From: Acidimicrobiia bacterium
Lineage (GTDB): Bacteria; Actinomycetota; Acidimicrobiia; Spongiisociales; UBA11373
Direction: 5' to 3'
Assembly (NCBI GenBank): GCA_040878325.1
Contig: JBBDMM010000006.1
Span: 246,015 to 306,283 of the forward strand
Length of the DNA: 60,269 bases
The stretch's first letter is position 1, and each line of letters starts with the position of its first letter. Shown here one piece after another: positions 33,653-42,287 of the stretch. The position numbers were made by a program, and so were the translations under genes. The notes beneath the pieces are model-generated. The model was not told the DNA's origin. It was given only the letters and a program-made list of their open reading frames with translations, and made no database searches.

Positions 33653-34915
33653 CACTTCCCGCTCGCCACCGACCGCGGCCGGCAGCGTGAAGCAGAAACG
33701 AGCACCGACTGGGAATCCGCTCTCGTACCAGAGCCGTCCGCCCATCGCTTCGACCAGGTTGTGGGACACCGCGAGACCGAGGCCGAACCCGTTCTCCGTC
33801 CGGGTGTTGCCGGTGCTCACCTGCTCGAACGGAGAGAAGATCCGCTCGCGGTCCTCGAGGGGGACGCCAGGACCGTTATCGGCGATGACGATCAGGTAGT
33901 CGCGGTCACGTCGTGTTGCCTCGACCGTGACTTGGTCGCCACCGTACTTGCGGGCGTTCTCGAGGAGGTTCCGCAGCACTTGCTCGACCCGGTTGGGGTC
34001 GGCGAGAAGTTGCACGTTGCCTCCGATCGACACCGAAGCCGACTTCTCCCCGCCGGCGGGGAAGAGCAGGTTGGCGATCTTGTAGGCCGCAGGCCGTAGA
34101 GGGAACTCGGTGACATCCAGGAGCAGACGCCCGGCCTCGAGGCGGGGGATTGCCAGTACGTCGTCGACAAGGTTGGCGAGGTGCTCAGACTCCTCGACGA
34201 TGATCTTCAGAAACTCGTCGACTTCCTCTTCGCCCAGATCGCGCCACGACTCGCGCATCGTGAGGGCGAAGCCGGCGATGTTCGTCAGCGGCGTCCGCAG
34301 CTCGTGGGTGACCATCGACACGAACTCGTTCTTCATCTCGGAGGCGCGTCGCTCGGTGGCAAGAGCGGCCTCCTGGCGGCGGCGACTCGCCTGGAGCACC
34401 CGGCCCGCGGCGGTGAGGGTTAGGCCGAGTGCAACCACATAGACGCCGACTTCGAGCCAGTCAAAGAGCACGCCGGCGGCCGGCACCGATCCAGCTTCGG
34501 TGATGCCTTGCACCGCCGAGCGAGCGACCAGGCCCACTCCGGTCATGCCGGTCACGGCGAGGAGGGTGCGGAGACCGCCAAACGTGAGAGAGGCTGCGAG
34601 GGCGTATGCGCCGAAGGCAACCAGCGGTGCATCGAACATCGCGCCGGCTCCAGCGGCGAATCCGGCGACGACCCCGTCCACGGAGAGGGATCCCAATGGT
34701 CGCCCGGCACGGCGAGACCTGATGAGGGCGTCGGCGACGACGGTCCCGAATGCAACCGCCTTCAGCGCAGAGCCCGGTACTCCGGCGGCGACACCCGCAA
34801 TTGCGAGAACCAGAATGGTGCCCGCCAGAAGGGCGCGCACGCGCTGAAACCCGGCCCTGATGGGCCCGTAGTCGACGGGGGCGCCGGGTTTCGAGGAACG
34901 GAGTTCCGTGGTCAC
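33638..34915 (-). CDS. Membrane sensor histidine kinase
   Basis: A 425-residue orphan histidine kinase. Five to six membrane helices (about 25-180) are followed by a short coiled linker, a HisKA domain with the phospho-acceptor His in SMVTHELRTPLTN, and a HATPase domain. The HATPase has the N-box NLLENARKYGG, G1 DNGPGV, F-box IFSPFEQV and G2 GFGLGLAV. No response regulator is adjacent; the nearest lone receiver protein is at 40008-40376. The GTG start has GATACT 6 nt upstream. Confidence 0.9.
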   Translation of the reverse strand: MTTELRSSKPGAPVDYGPIRAGFQRVRALLAGTILVLAIAGVAAGVPGSALKAVAFGTVVADALIRSRRAGRPLGSLSVDGVVAGFAAGAGAMFDAPLVAFGAYALAASLTFGGLRTLLAVTGMTGVGLVARSAVQGITEAGSVPAAGVLFDWLEVGVYVVALGLTLTAAGRVLQASRRRQEAALATERRASEMKNEFVSMVTHELRTPLTNIAGFALTMRESWRDLGEEEVDEFLKIIVEESEHLANLVDDVLAIPRLEAGRLLLDVTEFPLRPAAYKIANLLFPAGGEKSASVSIGGNVQLLADPNRVEQVLRNLLENARKYGGDQVTVEATRRDRDYLIVIADNGPGVPLEDRERIFSPFEQVSTGNTRTENGFGLGLAVSHNLVEAMGGRLWYESGFPVGARFCFTLPAAVGGEREVSAVA

Positions 34916-35017
34916 CGATTCAGTATCGGCCGCCAGGGACTAGTGCCTTAGTAAGTCGCAGGCCGTAAGACGCATTTCGTAAGACCCCCAAGGCGTAAGA
35001 AACGAGGCGCCGGCGGG

Positions 35018-35854
35018 TCAAGGGCGGCGTTCGGCGAGGCGCTCCAGCGATTCGTCGGGGACGCGGAGGTCACCGCGACCGATGCCTACCTCGATCCCGG
35101 GCTTGTAGGCGCCGTGGTAGTCGCTGCCTCCGGTGGGGACCAGTCCCAGGTCGTCGGCCCACGCCGCCAGGCGGGTGCGGAGATCGGGCTCGTACTCCAC
35201 GTAGTGGCACTCGATGCCGTCGACGCCGAGAGCGGCGACCCCTTCGAACAGTTCCCGGTATCCGTCCACAGACTCGGCGACGGTGTGGGGGTGGGCCACC
35301 GAGGTGACGCCTCCCGAGGCTCGGGCGAGACCGACGGCATCACTGGCGAGGAGGCGCTTTCGCTGCCGATAGACCACCCCACCGGAGCCGAGGTATTGCT
35401 CGAACGCCTCGGCGTTCGTCGCGGTCACCCCGCGGCGGCAAAGGACTGCGGCGATGTGAGGTCGACCCACTACACCGTGCCCCGCTTCCTCGAGCACCTC
35501 CTCCACAGTGATTTCGATACCGAGAGCCTGTAGCGCTTCGATCATCTCGACGTTGCGGGTCCAGCGGCTGTCGCGGATCCCCGCCAAGGCGTCCTGCAAC
35601 GGGCCGGAGTCGTCCTCGACCCAGTAGACCAGGAGGTGCATCGCCCGCCCGTTCCAGTCCACCGACAGCTCGACCCCGGGAATGAAGCTGATGCGGCCCG
35701 CGGCGGCTCCCGCCGCCTCGATCAACCCCTCGAACCCGTCGTGGTCGGTGAGCGCAACCGCGCTGAGCCCCGCCACCACCGCCCGCTCGACGATGTCCGA
35801 GGGCGAAACGGTCCCATCCGAATAGGTGGAATGCGTGTGGAGGTCAATGGGCAT
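35018..35854 (-). CDS. PHP-domain phosphoesterase
   Basis: A 278-residue PHP-family metal hydrolase of the YciV/RNase AM type (nucleoside 3',5'-bisphosphate phosphatase or RNA 5'-trimming). Metal-binding motifs: DLHTHSTYSDG at the N-terminus, LTDHDG, an E in IPGVELS, VAHPH, and a C-terminal GGSDYHG. The ATG at 35854 gives MPIDLHTHS, the normal family start; the frame is open far upstream through repeats. CATACT lies 6 nt upstream. Exact substrate not determinable. Confidence 0.88.
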   Translation of the reverse strand: MPIDLHTHSTYSDGTVSPSDIVERAVVAGLSAVALTDHDGFEGLIEAAGAAAGRISFIPGVELSVDWNGRAMHLLVYWVEDDSGPLQDALAGIRDSRWTRNVEMIEALQALGIEITVEEVLEEAGHGVVGRPHIAAVLCRRGVTATNAEAFEQYLGSGGVVYRQRKRLLASDAVGLARASGGVTSVAHPHTVAESVDGYRELFEGVAALGVDGIECHYVEYEPDLRTRLAAWADDLGLVPTGGSDYHGAYKPGIEVGIGRGDLRVPDESLERLAERRP

Positions 35855-35914
35855 CGGGGGAGTATGGGCTTCCGGTGTGAGCGGGGCGCAATCGCGTTCC
35901 GCCTCCAGCCATCC

Positions 35915-36010
35915 GCCTTCCGCCTTCCGCAGGAGGGGGACCAGGCTCCTAGGACGCGCTTGGTCTGAGCGCCCCCTCCCTCCTTCGGGGTACTCCCCCC
36001 TCCGGGGCGA
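35915..36010. repeat. GCCTTCC heptamers and GC-rich repeat copy 3
   Basis: Two GCCTTCC units at 35915-35928 are followed by 35964-36010, a copy of the GC-rich repeat (GAGCGCCCCCTCC...CCTTCGGGGTACTCCCC). Two more GCCTTCC units lie at 36020-36033. Confidence 0.7.
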
Positions 36011-36084
36011 GAAACAGAAGCCTTCCGCCTTCCGCAAGAGAAGGCCCTGATCTGTGCGCCCGCGAGGTCGCGGTATCGCCGATC

Positions 36085-36106
36085 GCAGGCCGAGCGAAGC
36101 GAGGCC
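36085..36106 (+). repeat. 20-22-bp GAGCGAAGCGAGG repeat upstream of lysC
   Basis: GCAGGCCGAGCGAAGCGAGG followed by CC, identical to the copy ending at 27182. It ends 15 nt before the lysC start, nearly the same spacing as before recR (14 nt). Confidence 0.85.
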
Positions 36107-36121
36107 TCCTACCATTCCCCC

Positions 36122-37333
36122 ATGTCCCTCGTCGTGCAGAAGTACGGCGGCACCTCCGTCGGCGATGCCTCCCGGATTCGCGCCGTCGCCGAGCGGGTGG
36201 CGCGCCGCCATCAGGAGGGCGATTCGGTCGTCGTCATCGTCTCGGCGATGGGTCACACCACGGACGAGTTGATTCGGATCGCCGCCGAGGTGAGCCCGCG
36301 CCACCATCCCCGAGCGATGGACATGCTCCTCACCGCCGGGGAGAGGATTTCGATGGCGCTGCTCGAGATGGCGATTCGCGACCATGGGGTGGAGGCGGTG
36401 AGCCTCACCGGGTCGCAGGCGGGAATCCTCACAGACATGTCACATGGCCAGGCTCGCATCCGCGACATCCGTCCGATTCGCGTGACTGAAAGCTTGGAAG
36501 CGGGCAAGGTGGTCATCGTCGCCGGGTTCCAGGGGGTGAATCCCGACACGAAGGAGATCACCACCCTCGGCCGCGGGGGGTCCGATGCGACCGCAGTGGC
36601 GATGGCGGCGGCGCTGGACGCCGAGTCCTGCGAGATCTACACCGACGTCGATGGGGTGTTCACCGCCGACCCACGCGTCGTGCCCGGGGCGCGCAAACTC
36701 GATGAGATCTCCTACGCCGAAATGCTGGAGATGGCGTCAGCGGGAGCGGGAGTATTGATGGAGAGGTCCGTAGAGTCAGGTATGCGATCCGGGATCCCGA
36801 TCCATGTGCGCTCCTCCTTCCACGAGGGGCCGGGTACCTGGGTGAAGGAGTCGACAATGGAGCAGATGAGTGTCGTCGGGATCGCCCACGACGTCTCCGC
36901 GGGCGAGATCACGGTTCGCTCGGCTCCCTCCGCGCCCGCTTCGCTGTTCGCGGCGCTCGCCGCCGACGGCGTCGCCGTTGGCTCGATCGTGCAGAGCCGG
37001 GCGAAGGATGGGTCCGCCGACCTGTCATTCACCGTGCCGCGCGATCAGATCGGACTCGCCCGCACCGTCACCGAGGCGGCGGTCGCCGGTCTCGGGGCGG
37101 GTGAGGTCGAGGTGGTGGACCGGGTGGGAAGGGTGTCGGTGATCGGTTCGGCCATGTCGTCACATCCCGCCGTGGCCGCCGAGGTGCTGTCGACGCTGGC
37201 CGAGGCGGGGGTCGGCGTGCGGGCCATCTCGACATCGCCGATTCGGATCACCTGCGTCATCGATGAGCAGGACGTGGAGAAGGCGGTGCGTCGACTCCAC
37301 GCAGCCTTCGATCCGCCGACGGTGCACGCGTGA
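36122..37333 (+). CDS. lysC: Aspartate kinase
   Basis: A 403-residue single-chain aspartokinase, the first step of Lys/Thr/Met and diaminopimelate synthesis. The kinase domain has [33 protein letters not shown] and [13 protein letters not shown]. Two ACT domains (about 260-400) would mediate feedback inhibition by lysine/threonine. TACCAT lies 6 nt before the ATG, suggesting a leaderless message. It overlaps asd by 4 bp (GTGA), forming a two-gene operon. Confidence 0.95.
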   Translation: MSLVVQKYGGTSVGDASRIRAVAERVARRHQEGDSVVVIVSAMGHTTDELIRIAAEVSPRHHPRAMDMLLTAGERISMALLEMAIRDHGVEAVSLTGSQAGILTDMSHGQARIRDIRPIRVTESLEAGKVVIVAGFQGVNPDTKEITTLGRGGSDATAVAMAAALDAESCEIYTDVDGVFTADPRVVPGARKLDEISYAEMLEMASAGAGVLMERSVESGMRSGIPIHVRSSFHEGPGTWVKESTMEQMSVVGIAHDVSAGEITVRSAPSAPASLFAALAADGVAVGSIVQSRAKDGSADLSFTVPRDQIGLARTVTEAAVAGLGAGEVEVVDRVGRVSVIGSAMSSHPAVAAEVLSTLAEAGVGVRAISTSPIRITCVIDEQDVEKAVRRLHAAFDPPTVHA

Positions 37334-38340
37334 CAGCCCCGGTCGTGGCCGTCGTCGGGGCCACCGGTGCAGTCGGCCGCGAGATGTTGGCGACGCTCGA
37401 ACGCCGCTCTTTCCCGATGGGCTCCGTCCGCTTGATGGCGTCCGAACGCTCTGCGGGTTCGTCGGTGACGACGCCGTGGGGCGAGGTGGTGGTCGAGGAC
37501 CTGGCGACCGCCGACCCGGCGGGAATCGGCATTGCCCTGTTCTCCGCGGGCGGTTCCCGATCGATCGAGCATGCTCCCCGATTCGCCGCGGCGGGGGCGG
37601 TGGTGGTCGACAACTCTTCTGCCTGGCGAATGGATCCGAAGGTTCCGCTCGTTGTCATCGGCGTGAACGACCACGCCACCCGGCTTCACTCCGGGATCAT
37701 CGCCAATCCGAATTGCACGACCATGGTGATGCTCATGGCAGTCGCCCCACTCCATCGGGCAACCGGGTTGCGCGAGATGATCGCCACCTCATATCAGTCG
37801 GTTTCGGGCTCCGGGCACCGTGGGGTACAGACCCTGATCGACGAGGTCGCCCACTTCGGCACCGACCCCGATGCGCTGCGAACCGGCACGTGGACCGAGC
37901 CTGCCCCCGGCTTCTACGTGCGTCCGATCGGGTGGAACGTGATCCCGTTCGCCGGTAGTTCGACGGATTCGGGGTACACCGACGAAGAGATGAAGTTGGT
38001 GAACGAGACCAGGAAGATCCTCGAGGCCGACGCCATCCTCGTCGAGCCCACTTGCGTCCGGGTACCGGTGGTGGCGAGCCATGGGGTCGCGGTCACCGCC
38101 TGGTTCGACCGCGAGATGACCGTCGGGGAAGCCACCGAGCTGATCGCCGCATCCCCCGGCGTCGAGGTGTGGACCGACAAGGTGCCCACCCCGCTCGATG
38201 CTGCCGGCCGCGATGACGTTCTGGTCGGTCGGCTCCGGCCCACCCTAGGCCGGCCCGGAGGAATCTCGTTGTGGGCAGTCGGCGACAACCTCCGCAAAGG
38301 AGCCGCCCTCAACGCGGTGCAGATCGCAGAGCTCGTCTAA
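37330..38340 (+). CDS. asd: Aspartate-semialdehyde dehydrogenase
   Basis: A 336-residue enzyme that reduces aspartyl phosphate to the semialdehyde with NADPH. The N-terminal [13 protein letters not shown] is the nucleotide-binding loop and NPNCTTMVM holds the catalytic Cys; [12 protein letters not shown] and GWNVIPF are family motifs. The His/Arg part, [12 protein letters not shown], is present. The GTG start overlaps the lysC stop, so the two are translationally coupled. Confidence 0.95.
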   Translation: MTAPVVAVVGATGAVGREMLATLERRSFPMGSVRLMASERSAGSSVTTPWGEVVVEDLATADPAGIGIALFSAGGSRSIEHAPRFAAAGAVVVDNSSAWRMDPKVPLVVIGVNDHATRLHSGIIANPNCTTMVMLMAVAPLHRATGLREMIATSYQSVSGSGHRGVQTLIDEVAHFGTDPDALRTGTWTEPAPGFYVRPIGWNVIPFAGSSTDSGYTDEEMKLVNETRKILEADAILVEPTCVRVPVVASHGVAVTAWFDREMTVGEATELIAASPGVEVWTDKVPTPLDAAGRDDVLVGRLRPTLGRPGGISLWAVGDNLRKGAALNAVQIAELV

Positions 38341-38432
38341 GGGGTGAGCGAACCGCCAAGGGGGACCACAGGGACCCGGGCCTCAGGGGAAGGTTCCAGG
38401 CGTCAGGCGCCCGTTACACTCACTGGACCCGA

Positions 38433-38509
38433 CGGGACGTGGCGCAGCTTGGTAGCGCGCATCGTTCGGGACGATGAGGTCGCCGGTTCAAGTCCGGCCG
38501 TCCCGACCA
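38433..38509 (+). tRNA. tRNA-Pro(CGG)
   Basis: 77 nt with acceptor CGGGACG/CGTCCCG, anticodon stem CATCG/CGATG around loop TTCGGGA (anticodon CGG), T-loop TTCAAGT, discriminator A and an encoded CCA, unlike the two other tRNAs here. No 3'-end duplication is seen beside it. Confidence 0.96.
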
Positions 38510-38511
38510 GA

Positions 38512-38538
38512 AGCCCCGCACCAAGTGCCGGGCTTCGG
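38512..38538 (+). terminator. tRNA-Pro terminator hairpin
   Basis: GAAGCCC...GGGCTTC with an inner GCAC/GTGC extension starts 3 nt after the tRNA CCA end. No T-run follows. Confidence 0.65.
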
Positions 38539-38599
38539 TGATTGCGGGTCGGGCGGTTGGGCGAGGGTTTATTGAAGAGGGCACCCTTGTTGGGCCGCA

Positions 38600-38682
38600 G
38601 GCTGTCTCCGCTGCCCCCTCCGTCACCGCCCTGCGGGCGGTGCCACCTCCCCCGCCGAGGACGGCGAGGGAGGACGCTTCTA
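38600..38682. repeat. GC-rich double-hairpin repeat, copy 4
   Basis: The fullest copy: GCTGTCTCCGCTGCCCCCTC, then CACCGCCC-TGC-GGGCGGTG and CACCTCCCCC, ending GAGGGAGGACGC. It is closely shared with 41882-41936. Confidence 0.8.
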
Positions 38683-38698
38683 GGGGAAGCCCTCCCTG

Positions 38699-39958
38699 CT
38701 ACCTGCCTGCTTCTTCTCTCATGATCCTCACGCTGTCCACCCGGTTGCGGACCATGCGGGCTACCTCGATCGTCACTCCGTTGACGATCACGACGTCGCC
38801 CTCGCGCGGGACCCTTCCGCTCCGGTCGAGGACCAGGCCGGCCACGGTGGTGTACTCCCCTGAGGGAAGATCGATCTGAATGGCCTCGGCCACCTCCTCG
38901 ACGGGGGTGCGCCCGTCGACCAGCCACTCGCCGTCCCCGATCGCCAGCACCGATGGGTCTTCTGTGTCGTACTCGTCCTGCATCTCGCCGACGAGCTGGG
39001 AGATCAGGTCGGTGATCGTGACGATTCCCTCGATCCCGCCGTGCTCATCGGTGACCACGGCCAGCGTGAATCTGTCGCGCCGCATCTCGAGGAGGAGGTC
39101 GAGCACCGACTTCGACTCGGGGACGTAGACCGGCTCGCGTATCACCCGGTGAATGTCGCTGGTGCTGGGTTCGCTCGGCATGCCGATGAGATCCTTCACC
39201 TGGAGGATGCCGATGAGCTCATCGACCGAGTCCTTGATCACCGGGAAGCGGCTGTGGCCTGTGGCGGCGACCGCGGCGCGGACCGCCTCGATCGTGACCG
39301 GAGACTCCAGCGGGTCGAGGTCGGTGCGCGGGGTCATGACATCGCGGACGGTTTGTTCTGCCAGCTCGAAGAGGGAGTGGATGATCTCGCGTTGGGCGGC
39401 GTCGATGTTGCCCACCCGCTCGCCGAGCACCGCCATCGCCCGGATGTCGTCGCCAGTCACCGCGCTGCGATCGTGGCCGGCGCCGATCCGGAAGAGTCGG
39501 AAGAGGCCCCGGGCGATCGCGACGAAGACCCGCGCGATGGGCCGAAGGAACCGGCTGAGTCGCCAGATCGTCGGGGCGACCACAAGCGCGACGCGATCCG
39601 GGAAACGGCTGGCCAGGCTCTTAGGGGTGATCTCGCCAACCACGAGAATCACCGCGGTCACCGCAGCCGTTGCCGCCCACGGTCCCCAGTCGTGGCCGAG
39701 CAGATCGACGAAGAGCACCGTGGCCACCGACGCGCCGAGGATGTTGACGAAGTTGTTGGCTACCAGCAGCGTGCTGAGCATCGCCTCGGGTTCTTCTAGA
39801 AGCGCCCGGAGGTATCTGGCTCGCCGGTCGCTGGCCGCCAGCTGTTCGACCCTCTCCCGGGGCACCGAGACGAGTGCGGTCTCGCTTCCCGAGAAAAAGC
39901 CCGACGCCAGGATGCAGACGCCGAGGATCACCACGTAGACGATCTGCTCGCTGCTCAT
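38699..39958 (-). CDS. CNNM/CorC-type membrane protein (DUF21-CBS-CorC/HlyC)
   Basis: A 419-residue protein of the hemolysin-C/CorC family, linked to Mg2+/Co2+ transport. A DUF21 domain with four membrane segments (about 1-190) is followed by a CBS pair (about 205-325; VMTPRTDLDPLE and VTDEHGGIEGIVTITDL) and a C-terminal CorC_HlyC domain (about 335-415, GEYTTVAGLVLDRSGRVP). Transport versus regulatory role is unresolved for the family. I use ATG 39958 (MSSEQIVYVV), preceded by a G-rich ribosome site. Confidence 0.9.
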   Translation of the reverse strand: MSSEQIVYVVILGVCILASGFFSGSETALVSVPRERVEQLAASDRRARYLRALLEEPEAMLSTLLVANNFVNILGASVATVLFVDLLGHDWGPWAATAAVTAVILVVGEITPKSLASRFPDRVALVVAPTIWRLSRFLRPIARVFVAIARGLFRLFRIGAGHDRSAVTGDDIRAMAVLGERVGNIDAAQREIIHSLFELAEQTVRDVMTPRTDLDPLESPVTIEAVRAAVAATGHSRFPVIKDSVDELIGILQVKDLIGMPSEPSTSDIHRVIREPVYVPESKSVLDLLLEMRRDRFTLAVVTDEHGGIEGIVTITDLISQLVGEMQDEYDTEDPSVLAIGDGEWLVDGRTPVEEVAEAIQIDLPSGEYTTVAGLVLDRSGRVPREGDVVIVNGVTIEVARMVRNRVDSVRIMREEAGR

Positions 39959-40007
39959 TCCCACCCCCGGAGCCGCCTCGTACTGGGAGGCTCACCTCCG
40001 CCGGCAG

Positions 40008-40376
40008 TCATCGGCTCATTGCGTCGGCGAGTGCCGCCCGCAGCTCATGCGACGAGAACGGCTTGCGCACCCAGGAGGTGGCACCCGATCGGCCAGCGAG
40101 GAACGCGTCGGCGTCTCGGTCGAGCAGCAGCACCACCGGCGGTGCGGTCGTGCCGCCGACTGCGGCTTTGTTGCGAACCGCCCGGGTGACGGCCATTCCC
40201 CCCATCGAGCCGACCTGCATGTCGATCAGGACGGCATCTGCTGGGAACTCGTCGAGGCGGTCGGTGACGAGCCGCGGGTTGGAGATCTCGTGGAGGGTGA
40301 AGCGCGGCTCGGACAAGGCGGCTCTCACGTCGTCGAGGACCCATGCTTCGTCGGCCACGACCAGGATGTCGGTCAT
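40008..40376 (-). CDS. Stand-alone response-regulator receiver protein
   Basis: A 122-residue receiver domain without output domain, as in CheY-type proteins. The phospho-acceptor Asp is in VLIDMQVGSMGG (about 52). The acidic pair is ADE near residue 8-10, and the conserved Lys is in VRKPFSS. TAGCCT lies 6 nt before the ATG, so a leaderless transcript is likely. It diverges from the NfeD gene. Its partner kinase is unknown; the orphan kinase at 33638-34915 is a candidate only by proximity. Confidence 0.88.
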   Translation of the reverse strand: MTDILVVADEAWVLDDVRAALSEPRFTLHEISNPRLVTDRLDEFPADAVLIDMQVGSMGGMAVTRAVRNKAAVGGTTAPPVVLLLDRDADAFLAGRSGATSWVRKPFSSHELRAALADAMSR

Positions 40377-40454
40377 TCCCCGAGGCTAGTAGTCGGCCAC
40401 GGGGGCGCGATTTGCGAGACCCGGCTGCAGTCCGGGCATCGTTTCATCGTTCCT

Positions 40455-41771
40455 ATGATCGCCCTCGTGCTCCGCCGACTGCTCATTGTGGTTCCACTCG
40501 CCCTCTTGATGCTTACGCCGGGTATCGGCCTTGGGGGAAGCGCTTCGTCGGTCGACGTGGTGGTGGTGGAGGGAATTCTCGAGGGTCGTGCCGTCGATTT
40601 CGTAAGGGACTCGATCGAAGGATCCTCCGCCTCCCTGGTCGTGATCCAGCTCGACGTCCACGCGGTGCTGTCATCCGGGGCATCAGACCTGGTGGCCCTC
40701 CTCGACGACCCGCCGGTGCCGGTGGCCGTCTGGGTTGGACCCGCCCCCGCGGTGGCCCACGGGATGGCGGCCGCGATTGTCTCGGCGGCACCGATCCGGG
40801 GAGCCGCCCCCAGAGTGCGCATCGGCTGGGCGTTGCCTCTGGTGGCGGGTGGTTCATCCGACGGGGATGCGGGGAGGGCACTGCTCGCCCTCGCTCCAGA
40901 CCTGCCGGCAGAGGCGCACACCGGACGGGTGCTGGTCGGCTCCGAGCCGATCCCGGGACTCGTCGACGTGGTGCAGCCTTCCATCGGGCAGTTCATCGTG
41001 GCGCTCGATGGGACCACGGTGACGGTGCGGGGGGAGGTAAGGACGCTCGTCACTGCACAGCGCGAGGTCGTGAATGGCGAGGAGGTGGTCTCGCCGGTGT
41101 CGGCGACGTTCATCGAGCCCGGATTGGTGGATCGAACCCTTCGTCTCGCGGTGTCACCGGAGGCAGCCTTCTTCTTCTTGGTCATGGGTCTGGCCCTGGT
41201 GGCGTTCGAGTTCTACGCCGCCGGGCCGGGACTCGCCGCCGCCGTCGCCGCAATTTGTCTGCTGTTGGCGGGGTATGGGATCGCTCTCCTCCCCGTCGAT
41301 TGGCTGTCGGTCGCGGCGGTCCTGGCGGGCGTCGGCCTCTACGTCGTCGAGTTTCAGCGAAACGACCTCGGATGGAAGAGCCTTCTCGGCACTGCCCTGC
41401 TCACCGCGGGGGGTCTTCGCCTAGTCGACGGCGCCCCGCAGTTGCGCACCACCTGGTGGGTGGTGGTGCTCGTCGTACTCGGTGCCGCCCTTTTCTTCGG
41501 GTTTGCCCTCACCACGGTGGTCAGGGCGAGGTTTTCGACTCAGACCATCGGCCGGGAGCACCTGGTGGGCCGGGTGGGTATTGCCGCCGGCCGGATCGCG
41601 CCGGAGGGGATCGTGATCGTCGACGGCGCCGAGTGGCGAGCGCGGTCGGCCCGCGCCTCGGGCATCGCCGCCGGGGATCGGGTGAAGGTGGCCGGGGTCT
41701 CAGGCGTGGTGCTCGAGGTGGAGCCAGCACCAGCCTCCAGCAAGGAGGACGAAGACGCCGGCGAAGGCTGA
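40455..41771 (+). CDS. NfeD-family membrane protein with degenerate protease domain
   Basis: A 438-residue protein. A signal or anchor segment (about 5-25) is followed by a ClpP-like domain (about 35-215), four to five membrane helices (about 235-350) and a C-terminal OB-fold NfeD domain (about 365-425, LVGRVGIAAGRIAPEGIVIVDGAEWRARS). Active NfeD proteases carry a Ser in a GARAASAG-like stretch; here the equivalent APAVAHGMAA lacks it, and TPGG is replaced by SSGA. It is therefore probably not a protease and may act as a membrane scaffold. No stomatin/flotillin partner gene is adjacent. Confidence 0.82.
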   Translation: MIALVLRRLLIVVPLALLMLTPGIGLGGSASSVDVVVVEGILEGRAVDFVRDSIEGSSASLVVIQLDVHAVLSSGASDLVALLDDPPVPVAVWVGPAPAVAHGMAAAIVSAAPIRGAAPRVRIGWALPLVAGGSSDGDAGRALLALAPDLPAEAHTGRVLVGSEPIPGLVDVVQPSIGQFIVALDGTTVTVRGEVRTLVTAQREVVNGEEVVSPVSATFIEPGLVDRTLRLAVSPEAAFFFLVMGLALVAFEFYAAGPGLAAAVAAICLLLAGYGIALLPVDWLSVAAVLAGVGLYVVEFQRNDLGWKSLLGTALLTAGGLRLVDGAPQLRTTWWVVVLVVLGAALFFGFALTTVVRARFSTQTIGREHLVGRVGIAAGRIAPEGIVIVDGAEWRARSARASGIAAGDRVKVAGVSGVVLEVEPAPASSKEDEDAGEG

Positions 41772-41781
41772 GTAGAAGTCG

Positions 41782-41936
41782 TCTCCCCCCGGTCTCCGGG
41801 GGGAGTACCCCGAAGGGGGGAGGGGGGCAGCTGACCCTGCGGGCGGGACTGGACCAGTTCCTGAAGAAGTTGCCAGACCGCACGCTGTCTCCGCTGCCCC
41901 CTCCGTCACCGCCGAGGACGGCAGGGGAGGACGCCC
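41782..41936. repeat. GC-rich double-hairpin repeat, copy 5 (two halves)
   Basis: An inverted half (41782-41830, CCCCGGTCTCCGGGGGG and CCCCGAAGGGGG) and a direct half (41882-41936, CGCTGTCTCCGCTGCCCCCT...GAGGACGC) are separated by unrelated sequence. They occupy most of the NfeD-whiB gap. Confidence 0.75.
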
Positions 41937-42014
41937 CTACCATTTCCTCCCTGGCATTTCGAAGGGTCCGCTGGTACCGTCCCGCGCCGCTTGGCGTCTG
42001 GGAGGAGTACCGCT

Positions 42015-42287
42015 GTGTTGGACGTGGCGTCCGTTGATCGTTCCTGGCAGATGAAGGGGCTTTGCCGGGGCAATCATTCGTTTCTGTTCTTTCCACCGAG
42101 TCATGCAGAGCGCAAGGAGGAACGCGAGCGCCGCGAGCACAAGGCGAAGGCCATCTGCTCGGTGTGCCCGGTAGCCGAAGAGTGCCTCGACTTTGCGGTG
42201 GAGATTCGCGAGCCGTACGGGATCTGGGGCGGCTACACCGAGACCGAGCGTCGACACCTGGCTTCGAAGCGCGGCATCACCGTCTGA
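42015..42287 (+). CDS. WhiB-family Fe-S transcriptional regulator
   Basis: A 90-residue WhiB-like protein, a family restricted to Actinomycetota and their phages. Four cluster-binding Cys are present (GLC, then C-SVC and EEC with Cx2Cx5C spacing), as is the GIWGGYTETER turn, followed by a basic C-terminus for DNA contact. The start is GTG 42015 because GGGAGGAG lies 8 nt upstream; the frame is open further. Subclass not assigned. Its 3' end overlaps selB by 11 bp, tail to tail. Confidence 0.92.
   Translation: MLDVASVDRSWQMKGLCRGNHSFLFFPPSHAERKEERERREHKAKAICSVCPVAEECLDFAVEIREPYGIWGGYTETERRHLASKRGITV

Noticed and set aside
36050-36122. A lysine riboswitch before lysC
   Set aside because: The leader is too short, consists of repeats, and a TAnnnT box 6 nt before the ATG leaves no room for a transcribed aptamer.
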